64,000 nucleotides of DNA, taken from Planctomycetota bacterium. Its GTDB lineage: Bacteria > Planctomycetota > PUPC01 > JACPCR01. Of the stretch, positions 8,571-16,499 are shown piece by piece (within the stretch, counting starts at the first letter, position 1; the number at the start of each line of letters is the position of its first letter). The stretch lies in contig JACPCR010000100.1 of NCBI GenBank assembly GCA_016179685.1, positions 1 to 64,000 of the forward strand. The letters run 5' to 3'. A model generated the notes under the pieces. That model ran no database searches, had not been told where the DNA came from, and saw nothing but the letters and a program-made list of their open reading frames with translations. The position numbers were made by a program, and so were the translations under genes.

Positions 8571-10151
8571 ATGACGCCTCAAGAAATGCCGTCTCCTGAC
8601 GTGAACGAGTTCCAGGGTTCCATTTCGGAGGCTGAGGCGCGCTTTGAACGATTCCGCCGAAGTGCTGGCTTCTTTTTCGGCCCCTCAGCCTTCCTCCTCG
8701 TTTACGCCCTCGCGCCGTCTCAACTCTCCCCGCAAGGCGTGCGGATGAGCGCCATTCTCGCGGGCGTCCTCGTGCTCTGGATGACGGAATCCCTGCCGCT
8801 CCCCGTGACCGGTCTGCTCGGAACGTGCCTCTGTATCCTGCTCGGGGTGGCGGAGGCGAAGGCCGTCCTCGCCTCGTTTGCCGACCCCATCATCTTCCTC
8901 ATGATCGGCAGCTTCATCCTGGCGCGGGCCATGACCCTGCACCACCTCGACCGCCGGTTTGCCCTGGCCATTCTTTCCCTCCGGTGGGTCGGAGGCCGGC
9001 CGGGCCGGCTGCTGGCCGCCTTCGGGATCGTCACGGCCACGCTCTCGCTCTGGGTCAGCAATACCGCCACGACGGCCATGATGATGCCCATTGCTCTCGG
9101 CATTCTCGATGCCATGAGGCATCTTCGGAACTCGGACGGGTCGTCCTCCCCAGCGGCCCAGGGTCCCTCGGCATGGCCCTTTGCCACCGGCTTCATGCTC
9201 ATGGTCGCCTACGCGGCCTCCGTGGGCGGCCTGGGCACGCCCGTGGGCTCGCCACCCAACCTCATCGGGATCGCGCTCATCCAGAAGAACACGGACACGA
9301 CCATCACCTTCGTCCGCTGGTCGGCCCTCTGCCTGCCGCTGGTCGCCTGCATGTACCTGGTGCTGTTCCTCCTGCTTTACCGGCTGCATCCGCCGGGGCC
9401 GCAGGATGGCGTCAAGCCGCAGGAACTGGCCGCTTACCTGCAACGGCAACGCGACTTGCTGGGACCCTGGACGCGGGGACAGATTCATGTACTGCTGGCT
9501 TTTGGCGTGGCCGTCGTGCTCTGGGTCGCTCCCGGCGTGCTCGCGGCCATCCTCGGCGACAAACACCCCCAGGTGCTGCTCCTCACCGCCCGCGTGCCGG
9601 AGGGGCCCGTGGCCATCCTCGCCTCCTGCCTCTTGTTTCTGCTTCCCACGGACTTCCGCAAGGGTCAGTTCGCCTTGAGCTGGCAGGAGGCATCCCGGAT
9701 AGATTGGGGGACGATCCTGATGTTCGCGGCCGGCCTGACCTTCGGAAACCTGATCTTCACCACGGGCGTTGCCGATCTCATCGGACGTGAGGTCACGCGG
9801 CTCACGGGCACCCAGTCCCTTTGGGGCCTCACCGCCCTCGCCATTGGAATGTCCATCGTGCTCAGCGAGGCCACGTCCAACATGGCCACCGCCAACATGG
9901 TCATTCCCGTCGTGATCGCCGTCGCCAAGAGCGCGGGCGTGAATCCACTACCGCCTGCCCTGGGGGCCTGCATCGGCGCCAGCTACGGATTCATGCTGCC
10001 GGTCTCCACCGCGCCCAACGCCATCGTTTACGGCTCCGGGCTCGTCCCGATCAGCCGCATGATCCGGGCAGGGCTTCTCTTCGATGCCTGCGGCTTCGTG
10101 GTGATCTTCGTTGGCCTGAGGCTGCTTTGTCCAGTGTTCGGCTACACGTAG
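8571..10151 (+). CDS. DASS/SLC13 family divalent-anion:sodium symporter
   Basis: A 526-residue inner-membrane protein with about a dozen hydrophobic segments. It shows the SLC13 landmarks: an SNTATT motif in the first half (WVSNTATTAMMMPIALG), a second TSN motif (EATSNMATANMVIPVV) and the family signature near the C-terminus (STAPNAIVYGSG). These form the sodium and carboxylate/sulfate sites. The family imports dicarboxylates, citrate or sulfate with sodium; the substrate is not decided here. The soluble N-terminus of about 35 residues is normal. The gene is flanked by palindromes on both sides. Confidence 0.9.
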   Translation: MTPQEMPSPDVNEFQGSISEAEARFERFRRSAGFFFGPSAFLLVYALAPSQLSPQGVRMSAILAGVLVLWMTESLPLPVTGLLGTCLCILLGVAEAKAVLASFADPIIFLMIGSFILARAMTLHHLDRRFALAILSLRWVGGRPGRLLAAFGIVTATLSLWVSNTATTAMMMPIALGILDAMRHLRNSDGSSSPAAQGPSAWPFATGFMLMVAYAASVGGLGTPVGSPPNLIGIALIQKNTDTTITFVRWSALCLPLVACMYLVLFLLLYRLHPPGPQDGVKPQELAAYLQRQRDLLGPWTRGQIHVLLAFGVAVVLWVAPGVLAAILGDKHPQVLLLTARVPEGPVAILASCLLFLLPTDFRKGQFALSWQEASRIDWGTILMFAAGLTFGNLIFTTGVADLIGREVTRLTGTQSLWGLTALAIGMSIVLSEATSNMATANMVIPVVIAVAKSAGVNPLPPALGACIGASYGFMLPVSTAPNAIVYGSGLVPISRMIRAGLLFDACGFVVIFVGLRLLCPVFGYT

Positions 10152-10194
10152 TCATCGAGGATGGGAGTGCGTTCGCATTTCCATCCTCGATGAC
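10151..10194. repeat. 14-bp inverted repeat starting at the symporter stop codon
   Basis: GTCATCGAGGATGG (10151-10164) and CCATCCTCGATGAC (10181-10194) pair perfectly; the loop AGTGCGTTCGCATTT can itself pair. The left arm begins with the last base of the symporter TAG. It may serve as a factor-dependent terminator or mRNA 3' stabiliser, but has no U-tract. Confidence 0.8.
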
Positions 10195-10200
10195 GAGCGA

Positions 10201-10218
10201 AGCCGCCGTACGGCGGCT
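10201..10218. repeat. Perfect 18-bp palindrome
   Basis: AGCCGCCGTACGGCGGCT is its own reverse complement and lies 6 nt after the preceding hairpin. It could be a binding site or a second hairpin; nothing in the sequence decides. Confidence 0.8.
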
Positions 10219-10389
10219 TCAACAGGATGCACCCTGAGCGTCGCCGATGGAGGGAGGGCGCGCCAGGTTGCCGACGGGTGCAGGAATTATATGATTTTCC
10301 ACCTTTCAGGAGGCTTTTTCCGCGCCTGCCTTTTGTTCAGGGTCGCCCGACCCCATTCGAAACCCGAATTCATCCCCAAAGAAGACACC

Positions 10390-11469
10390 ATGAAGAGCAG
10401 AAGAAAGTACCGAGTCGCCGTCGTTGGCGGCGCCGGAACCTGGGGCCGACATTACCTCCACGCCTATGCCAACCACCCGGACTGCGAGATCATCGCCCTG
10501 GTGGACCGGGCCCGCGATCGCCGGAAGGTCTTCGCCGACCACTATGGCGTCAAGGTCGTGTTCGATTCCGTCGAAGAACTCCTGCGGCGCGACGTGCCGG
10601 ATATTGTTTCAGCCATCGTGCCCACGGGCGCGTCGCACGACGTCGTGATCGCGTGCGCCGAGGCGGGAGTCAAGGCCGTCTCCTGCGAAAAGCCCATGGC
10701 GGCGGAACTGGCCAAGGCCGACGAGATGGTCCGCGTCTGCCGCGAGCGCAGCGTCGCCTTCGGCTGCGGCACAGCCTACTGGGACGTCCCTTACGCTCCG
10801 GAGACCGCCGAGTGGGTCCGCAAAGGCCGCATCGGGAGGCTCACCGCCGCGGCCATCCCCTGGGGCCTCCCCCGGGAGGTCTCCGGCGGCGGTTGCGTCC
10901 AGATCACCCTTGTGCGGCTGCTCACCGGCATGGAAGTGGAATGGGTCGAAGGCTGGACTCTCCCGCCGGATGCCGCGGCGAACGACGACGACTGCGGGGC
11001 CTATGGCCGCTTCGGCCTCTCCGGGGGAATCCTCTGCGAGGTGCCCAAGCCGAAGCCCACCCAGCGGGGCAAGTGGCACTTCTGCCCCGCGACCGTCACC
11101 GGCACCTACGGCCAGGCCTGGCTCTGCCCGCCCAAGCCCGTCCTCTTCCGCGGGAAGGGGCACTCGATGAGCCCGGTGTTCCCGAAGTATCTCGAGAAAC
11201 CCCTGGCGGGCAGGCACTTCGACCGGGTGGTCGAGCGGCTGATGCGCGCCGTTGAAACCGGCGAGGAGGCCCAGTGCAGCGGACACGACTACCGCCAGGC
11301 GCTTGAAGTCGCCATCGCGATGAAGCTTTCGGCCCGAAGGGGCCACCAGCGCGTTACGCTTCCCCTCGAGGACCGTTCCGTCCAGATCGTAGCCGCGCCT
11401 TACCGGATGCTCGGGGGCGACGTTGCCGGCTGGTCCTTCGTGGGTAATCGTGTGCCCGCCGTGTCCTGA
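10390..11469 (+). CDS. Gfo/Idh/MocA family oxidoreductase
   Basis: NAD(P)-dependent sugar or inositol dehydrogenase type. The N-terminal Rossmann motif is VVGGAGTWGRHY and the family EKP motif is CEKPMA near residue 99. The frame is open from 10291, but ATG at 10390 (MKSRRKYRVAVVGG) puts the Rossmann strand where the family has it. The C-terminal domain is shorter than usual and includes an unusual DDDCGAYGRFGLSGG segment. No transport or isomerase partner is adjacent, so the substrate is open. Confidence 0.85.
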   Translation: MKSRRKYRVAVVGGAGTWGRHYLHAYANHPDCEIIALVDRARDRRKVFADHYGVKVVFDSVEELLRRDVPDIVSAIVPTGASHDVVIACAEAGVKAVSCEKPMAAELAKADEMVRVCRERSVAFGCGTAYWDVPYAPETAEWVRKGRIGRLTAAAIPWGLPREVSGGGCVQITLVRLLTGMEVEWVEGWTLPPDAAANDDDCGAYGRFGLSGGILCEVPKPKPTQRGKWHFCPATVTGTYGQAWLCPPKPVLFRGKGHSMSPVFPKYLEKPLAGRHFDRVVERLMRAVETGEEAQCSGHDYRQALEVAIAMKLSARRGHQRVTLPLEDRSVQIVAAPYRMLGGDVAGWSFVGNRVPAVS

Positions 11470-11642
11470 CCTCCAAGGGGCTTCCATCCGGTGACGGCTT
11501 CATGGATCTTCCACCAGCCGCTCAACGATTCCGGCTCGAAGCGTGTTGCGATGGATGTAAAGAAGCCATCGACGCCGGCACGATGCTTCTTCAACGGTGA
11601 AGCTCTTGAGTCGGCCAGCTAGAAACGGCGTCCCGCCTGAAC

Positions 11643-12066
11643 TCAGGGCCGGGGTCCGAAGTGCCGGGGTGGGCGGCCGTGCTCGTAAGCGCCGAGGTCG
11701 GGGGCTTCGCCTTCAAAATCCTCCGCCAGGTTCGGAAGCGCAGCGCCCGCGTCGATGGCGGGGCTGCCGGTCTTGAGCGTCAAGCGCCGGGCGGAGTAGG
11801 ACTCCAAGGCGTAGGCCACGATGTCGGGGACCTCGAAGAGTTCATCCATCCTGAGAAATTTTCCGTGCTTCTCCATCGTTGCTCAGCAGGGCTTTCTGGT
11901 CGGTGGGCCCGAGGCTGCCCTTCAGCTCCCATCTGCCCTGCCAGCCGGGGTCGTCGAAGCCTTCTTCAAGAGCCAGCTTCCACTCCGCGGCGTCAATAGG
12001 CTTTGTGGCGACGGCGGGACCGAACAAACTGAACATCGGCAGGAGGGCGAATCATATCAGTCGCAT
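11643..12066 (-). pseudogene. Decayed secreted beta-helix gene (nonsense mutation plus internal deletion)
   Basis: Reading on the minus strand from 12066, ATG is preceded by GAGGTGAG at 7 nt. The frame gives MRLI, an in-frame TGA, then FALLPMFSLFGPAVA, a good signal peptide interrupted by a stop. It continues through EGFDDPGWQGRWE and ends at about 11842. A second frame starts at about 11876 and ends at 11643 with SPAIDAG and PDLGAYEHG, the C-terminal hallmark of parallel beta-helix (choice-of-anchor Q-like) secreted proteins. The middle of such a gene, usually more than 1 kb, is missing. I conclude a deletion fused head and tail out of frame. Confidence 0.7.
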
Positions 12067-12366
12067 CCAGTTTCTCACCTCTTTTCTCGGCCTTTTTCGA
12101 TAAAATGAATGCGTGGAGGCAATACATCGTTCCATTAGACAAGATTGTGGCTTCTGTGGCAGAATAAGGCAGGGGCGCGGGGACACCGAACCCTGGAAGA
12201 GCAGAGGCCCCGGGCATCCCCATGCGCCAGTGTTGGATCGAGGCCCTCGCCGCGCATCGCGGCCGAAACTCGATGCGCTCCATCGCTCGCCCGTCGATCG
12301 GGCCGGCGAGCGCGCCCCAACACCACGCGCACGTCAACGCGAGAGCCCAGAAGCAGGAGGTCTCCT
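12067..12366. other. Intergenic region without a recognisable gene
   Basis: This 300-nt spacer divides the decayed minus-strand gene from the next plus-strand gene. Open frames exist on both strands but none shows a recognisable motif. An AGGAGG at 12355-12360 faces the next plus-strand gene. A minus-strand frame starting with GTG at 12376 has a hydrophobic N-terminus but low-complexity sequence after it, and I do not support it as a gene. Confidence 0.5.
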
Positions 12367-13407
12367 CTGTCCACACAGCCTTTCTCCTATCCCCAGGTCA
12401 TCCGGCGGCTTCAGAAGGCCGGACATTCCGTCCGGGAGCTCCGGCGAGGGGGCCGGGCCGCCCTGTCTCTCCTCGGTGGCCGCTTGATCGGCCTCGCCCT
12501 GCCCGGCGAGGAGGAAAATCTCGTCTGGACGAGCCCCCAGCTCGAAGATACGGAGACCTTGCGGTCGCACCCCGAAAAAATCTTCTGCGGCATCGGGGGC
12601 GATCGCCTCTGGTTCGGCCCCGAATTCGCCTATCACTGGAATGGGGACGCGGACGCCGTCTCCTTCAAGAATTACCGCGTCCCGGCGGGCGTCGATCCGG
12701 GCCGATACCGCTTCGAGGAGGCGGATGAGGTCTCCGTCCGCATGGCTATGGAATGCCGTCTCGTCGACCGACGCGACGGCGAGGCCGTCACTTTCCAGGT
12801 CGCTCGCAGCGTCTCGGTCACCGATTCGCCACTGCCGGCCGCGTCGGCCATCGCCCGCCGGGTCCGTTTCATGGGCGTCCGCGTCCAGCACCTCATCCGG
12901 ATTCGGAGTTGTCCCCGGGGCAAGTCCGTGGGCCTCTGGCATCTCCTCCAGATGCCCGCCGGATCGACGCTGATCGTGCCGACGCGGGGCAAGCCCAGGC
13001 CGCTGCGCTACTTCAACCAGGGATGCTGGGAGTGCCGCGCGGATCATCTCCGCTGGACTTACACGGGCGAGGCCAAGGCCAAGTGCGGACTCGATGTCCA
13101 CCAGGTTTCAGGCCGAAGCGCCGTCCTGCGCCCCATCTCGGGCGGCCGATGGGCATTGATCGTCCGGCAGTTCCCCGTCCTGCCCGGACTCTATTACGCT
13201 GACGCGCCCCGTTCCAGCTTGGCTGGTGAACAGGTCGTCCAGATGTGGGACGGTTTCGGGTTTGGCGAGATGGAGTATCACAGCCCCGCCGTCGGCGGCC
13301 AGCCGCTCGCACGCGAGTACGCCGAGACGGCGCTCCTCTGGGCCTTCGGCGGTACGAAGGCCGACATCGCGCGGGTCGGACAGGACCTGCTCGGCGTCGT
13401 TCTGTAG
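12367..13407 (+). CDS. Hypothetical protein, possibly mutarotase-like (DUF6786/DUF4380-type)
   Basis: About 346 residues, mainly beta in character. Features include GGDRLWFGPEFAYHW near residue 79, a GxGGDRxWxxPE-type segment seen in mutarotase-like uncharacterised proteins, and PAGVDPGRYRFEEADEV. The frame is open from ATG 12145, but the first 74 codons are Arg/Pro/Ser-rich and look non-coding. The first segment that looks like protein begins at STQPFSYPQVIRRL, right after CTG at 12367, which has a perfect AGGAGG 6 nt upstream; I use that unusual start. TTG at 12484 is a later alternative. Family assignment is weak; the protein itself is likely real. Confidence 0.6.
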   Translation: MSTQPFSYPQVIRRLQKAGHSVRELRRGGRAALSLLGGRLIGLALPGEEENLVWTSPQLEDTETLRSHPEKIFCGIGGDRLWFGPEFAYHWNGDADAVSFKNYRVPAGVDPGRYRFEEADEVSVRMAMECRLVDRRDGEAVTFQVARSVSVTDSPLPAASAIARRVRFMGVRVQHLIRIRSCPRGKSVGLWHLLQMPAGSTLIVPTRGKPRPLRYFNQGCWECRADHLRWTYTGEAKAKCGLDVHQVSGRSAVLRPISGGRWALIVRQFPVLPGLYYADAPRSSLAGEQVVQMWDGFGFGEMEYHSPAVGGQPLAREYAETALLWAFGGTKADIARVGQDLLGVVL

Positions 13408-13690
13408 GCGAATGCCCCGGGGCGGCTTGCGGATTGCAGATTGCAGATCGAGGATCAGGAAGTACCCAATTCCAAATCGAATCAACCACTTGCAAATTAA
13501 CAATGGATGGGAGAACGGGTTTTAATCTTTTGCCGGGGGTTCTCTCAAGTGAACAGAAAACACACTTCCCGGTGGGACCATTCGGACCGCACAGGTGGGG
13601 CCATTCACATCGGCGGGCGGGGCGCGTTCAGACCGGCGATAACACTTGTGTTTCGCCTCCGCAGGATTCCAATGGGAGCTTTGTGCGAAG

Positions 13691-13938
13691 CTCGCGGACT
13701 CGCCTCGTTGTGACAGGGAGAAACAGGGGTCTGGGTGGCCGGAGTAGAGATTTACTCGCGAAAGTTTGCGCGTCGCGCGGAGATGTTGGAGTCACGCCTG
13801 CCTGCCGCGCGGCGGCGCAGACAGGCCTTGAGGCGTGGCGTTGGCCGGACAACGGCTAAAGCCGTCACTCCAGCTTGGCTTGAGGCCTTCTTCTTAAGTG
13901 GTTGTATATAAACGTGTTATCCGTTTGTTTCTCAGGAG
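13691..13938 (+). repeat. Dispersed repeat R1, copy A (about 250 bp)
   Basis: Most of the 13408-13967 spacer is this repeat. It starts near CTCGCCTCGTTGTGACAG, passes GTTTGCGCGTCGCGCGGAGA and AACGGCTAAAGCC, and ends with CTTCTTAAGTGGTTGTA and TTTCTCAGGAG. Copy B is at 51091-51269 on the same strand, copy C at 43885-44046 inverted, and a left-end fragment inverted at 15149-15177. No coding capacity is evident. The 13408-13690 part holds only a short TTGCGGATTGCAGATTGCAG tandem-like stretch. Confidence 0.85.
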
Positions 13939-13967
13939 GGATTTCCAGGGCAAATCGGCCGGGCATA

Positions 13968-15017
13968 GTGCGGCACTATTCCCGTTCCCATTTACGGGTC
14001 GTAGCGTGGCTCCATTCGGCCGCATGGTGGATTTGCTGGGCCGTCGCGGCCGAGCCGGCCGGGGCCCCCGGACCGGGTGGGACGCCTGCCGATCCCGCCG
14101 GCAGCCGGGAGCCGCCTGCCGGGACGGAGATCGTGTCATCCACCGACGGGGCCATCATGGTCTATGTGCCTTCCGGCGAGTTCATCATGGGACTCGATGC
14201 CGCGGAGGCCGAGACCGTTGCACGGGATCTGGGCTTCAAGGATGCGGAGCCGCTTTGGGCCTGGGAAGCAGCGCCTCGGCATCAGCGGAAATTGCCCGGG
14301 TATTTCATCGACCAGACCGAGGTGACCGTCGGACAGTGGCATCGATTCGTCCAGGCCAGCGGCCTGCAATCTCGATCCGAGGAGACGGCCCGGCACTTTG
14401 GCAAGCCGGCCGAGGAATTTCTTCCGGCTGGCGGCGTGCCCTGGGAGGAGGCCAAGCAATATGCCGCCTGGGCGGGTAAGGCGCTGCCCACAGAGGCGCA
14501 GTGGGAGAAGGCCGCCCGAGGCGCGGACGGTCGGTTGTATCCCTGGGGGAACGATCCGCCGACGCCGGAACATGGTCATTTCGGCCTGAGAAACGCTCAG
14601 AGAGCGCTTCACGGCATTGGGGTGAAGCTCTACACGTGGGTGGGCCGTTATCCGAAGGGTGCCTCGCCTTATGGGGCGCTGGACATGCTCGGCAACCAGT
14701 ATGAATGGACGAGCGAATGGTTTCAGGCGTACCCCGGCAACCCCATGGCGGACCGGATGAAGGATTATCCCGCCAAGTTCATCTGCCTGCGCGGCGGGTC
14801 CTGGTATCACGGATGGGTCGGCTTCTATGCCGCCAAGCGATTCGGGTTCGAGCCGGGCGAGACCTACTACCATGTAGGATTCCGGACGGTGTGGACGCCT
14901 CCTGCGGGCTACCTCGGGTCGGAGGAATTTGGCCAGGCCCGCGCCGCGTTGGAGGCGACGAAGGCCCTTCGGGCCGAAAGGGTCCGGGTGGCCGAGGCCG
15001 CGGAAACCGGACCTTAG
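13968..15017 (+). CDS. Formylglycine-generating enzyme-like (FGE-sulfatase domain) protein, exported
   Basis: SUMF1/EgtB-type fold. The domain runs from MVYVPSGEFIMG to the end and has FIDQTEVTVGQWHRF, a WEEAKQYAAWAGKALPTEAQWEKAAR block, YPWGN, the LDMLGNQYEWTSEW block and the closing LRGGSWYHG...VGFRTV. Catalytic copper-site cysteines of true FGE are not evident at the usual C-terminal place, so sulfatase activation is unproven; many relatives are structural or modify other substrates. The frame is open from 13902 but that part lies in repeat R1. GTG at 13968 gives a signal-peptide-like N-terminus (VVAWLHSAAWWICWAVAAEP) and is preferred. Confidence 0.8.
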   Translation: MRHYSRSHLRVVAWLHSAAWWICWAVAAEPAGAPGPGGTPADPAGSREPPAGTEIVSSTDGAIMVYVPSGEFIMGLDAAEAETVARDLGFKDAEPLWAWEAAPRHQRKLPGYFIDQTEVTVGQWHRFVQASGLQSRSEETARHFGKPAEEFLPAGGVPWEEAKQYAAWAGKALPTEAQWEKAARGADGRLYPWGNDPPTPEHGHFGLRNAQRALHGIGVKLYTWVGRYPKGASPYGALDMLGNQYEWTSEWFQAYPGNPMADRMKDYPAKFICLRGGSWYHGWVGFYAAKRFGFEPGETYYHVGFRTVWTPPAGYLGSEEFGQARAALEATKALRAERVRVAEAAETGP

Positions 15018-15026
15018 ACAGCCAGC

Positions 15027-15146
15027 CTTCGGCGTGGCAGCGCTCTCAGAGCGCTGAGCAACCCGTCTTCCCAGCGCGCGGGCGAGCTTCGGCGTGGCAG
15101 CGCTCTCAGAGCGCTGAGCAACCCGTCTTCCCAGCGCGCGGGCGAG
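15027..15146. repeat. 60-bp tandem duplication
   Basis: Two copies in direct tandem, 15027-15086 and 15087-15146, identical except near the very ends. Each starts CTTCGGCGTGGCAGCG and contains CGCTCTCAGAGCG, itself palindromic. It begins 10 nt after the stop codon of the FGE-like gene. No coding role seen. Confidence 0.9.
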
Positions 15147-15148
15147 CC

Positions 15149-15177
15149 TTCGTTTCTCTCTGTCACAACGAAGCGAG
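15149..15177 (-). repeat. Repeat R1, left-end fragment (copy D, inverted)
   Basis: On the minus strand this reads CTCGCTTCGTTGTGACAG followed by GAGAAACGAAG, matching the left ends of copies A (13700) and B (51092). With copy A upstream in the opposite orientation, the FGE-like gene is bracketed by inverted R1 sequences. Confidence 0.65.
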
Positions 15178-15279
15178 TGTGCAAGCTTGGCAAGACCCGC
15201 TCCTGAGCGCACCGCGGTGAAGAGAACGCTGGCGCGCTTGACGTTTTTTGCGGCCAGGTGGATATTCATCGCACTGCCT

Positions 15280-16431
15280 ATGAATGACCCACTGACACCC
15301 TTTGATATTCAGCCGCGGACCCGGATCATCTTCGGCGTCGGCGGCATCGAGAGGCTGGGCGACCTGGCCCGGGAGTTGAACGCCGCACGCGTTCTTCTCG
15401 TCTCCGATCCTGGCGTCGCCGCGGCGGGCCACACCCGCAGAGGCGAGGAAAGCCTCCAGCGGGCCGGACTCGAAACGGCCCGGTTCGAGGAGGTCCAGGA
15501 GAACCCGACCACGCGGCACGTCGAGGCCGGGCTGCGCTTCGCACGGGATCGCCGGATCGACCTGATCGTCGGGCTCGGCGGCGGAAGTTCGATGGACTGC
15601 GCCAAGGGGATCAATTTCCTGCTGACGAACGGCGGAACGATGTCCGATTACCGGGGCCTTGGCAGGGCAGGCCGGCCCCTGTTGCCGTTCATCGGCGTGC
15701 CGACGACCGCCGGGACCGGGAGCGAGGCCCAGTCGTTCGCGCTCATCGCCGACGAGGCCACACACCAGAAGATGGCGTGCGGGGACCCTCAGGCGGCGTG
15801 TTGCATCGCCCTCCTCGATCCTGCCCTGACACTGACTCAGCCGGAGCGCGTGACGGCCATGACGGGGATGGACGCCATCGCGCACGCCGTCGAAGCCTAC
15901 GTGACCAGGAAACGCAACCCCGTTTCGGAGCTCTTCGCCCGAGAGGCCTGGCGTCTGCTCGAACCGAACCTGGAAGAGGTATTGAAGCGGCCAGGGGACG
16001 TGGATGCCCGCGGCCGCATGTTGCTGGGGGCCCACTGGGCCGGGTGCGCCATCGAGAACTCGATGCTCGGGGCCGCCCACGCCTGCGCGAACCCCCTCAC
16101 CGCGCGGTTCGGCGTCCCTCACGGCCTCGCCGTCGCCCTCATGCTCCCTCACGTCGTCCGCTTCAACGTCCCCGTTGCCGGCGCACTTTACCGTGACCTG
16201 GCCGAGATGGCCGGCCTGGGACACTCCGATGCAGGCGAGGCTCTGGCCCGGCGCATCGAATCCCTCGCCGACTCCTGCCGCTTGCCACGCTCTCTAGGAG
16301 ACGCTGGCGTCCGTGAAGAGGTCCTGCCGGAGCTGGCCCGGGAGGCCGTCACTCAGTGGACCGGGGCGTTCAATCCTCGTTCCCTCGCGGAAGGGGACTT
16401 TCTGGCCCTTTATCAGAGGGCCTTCGAATAG
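15280..16431 (+). CDS. Iron-containing alcohol dehydrogenase
   Basis: Group III metal-dependent dehydrogenase of 383 residues. It has the NAD-binding GGGSSMDCAKG motif near residue 106, the PTTAGTGSEAQ motif, and metal-ligand segments MDAIAHAVEAY and GAAHACANPL with FGVPHGLAVALMLP. The frame is open from 15187, but ATG at 15280 (MNDPLTPFDI) matches the family N-terminus. TTGACG (15238-15243) and GATATT (15261-15266), 17 nt apart, resemble a promoter whose start site would fall only about 7 nt before this ATG. Substrate not determinable; the family acts on alcohols, lactaldehyde, glycerol and phosphonoacetaldehyde-type aldehydes. Confidence 0.9.
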   Translation: MNDPLTPFDIQPRTRIIFGVGGIERLGDLARELNAARVLLVSDPGVAAAGHTRRGEESLQRAGLETARFEEVQENPTTRHVEAGLRFARDRRIDLIVGLGGGSSMDCAKGINFLLTNGGTMSDYRGLGRAGRPLLPFIGVPTTAGTGSEAQSFALIADEATHQKMACGDPQAACCIALLDPALTLTQPERVTAMTGMDAIAHAVEAYVTRKRNPVSELFAREAWRLLEPNLEEVLKRPGDVDARGRMLLGAHWAGCAIENSMLGAAHACANPLTARFGVPHGLAVALMLPHVVRFNVPVAGALYRDLAEMAGLGHSDAGEALARRIESLADSCRLPRSLGDAGVREEVLPELAREAVTQWTGAFNPRSLAEGDFLALYQRAFE

Positions 16432-16474
16432 ACGAATTCGCAGGTGCAGGTGCACTTGCCAACCCTCTACGAGT
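16429..16474. repeat. Degenerate member of the palindrome family at a stop codon
   Basis: Starts with the TAG of the alcohol dehydrogenase and reads TAGACGAATTCGCAGGTGC then AGGTGCACTTGCC and CTCTACGAG. The centre GTGCAGGTGCAC is conserved against 8468-8515 and 24646-24699, but the outer stem has several mismatches. Confidence 0.65.
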
Positions 16475-16499
16475 CGAAGGCTCGTGCCCTGGCATCCGG

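Noticed and set aside
11400-11594. 64-codon minus-strand frame overlapping the end of the Gfo/Idh gene
   Set aside because: Overlaps a well-supported gene and has no motif; the 11470-11642 spacer looks non-coding.
11993-12376. Minus-strand frame with a hydrophobic N-terminus (GTG 12376)
   Set aside because: After the first 25 residues the sequence is low-complexity, it overlaps the decayed gene in another frame, and has no homology that I recognise.
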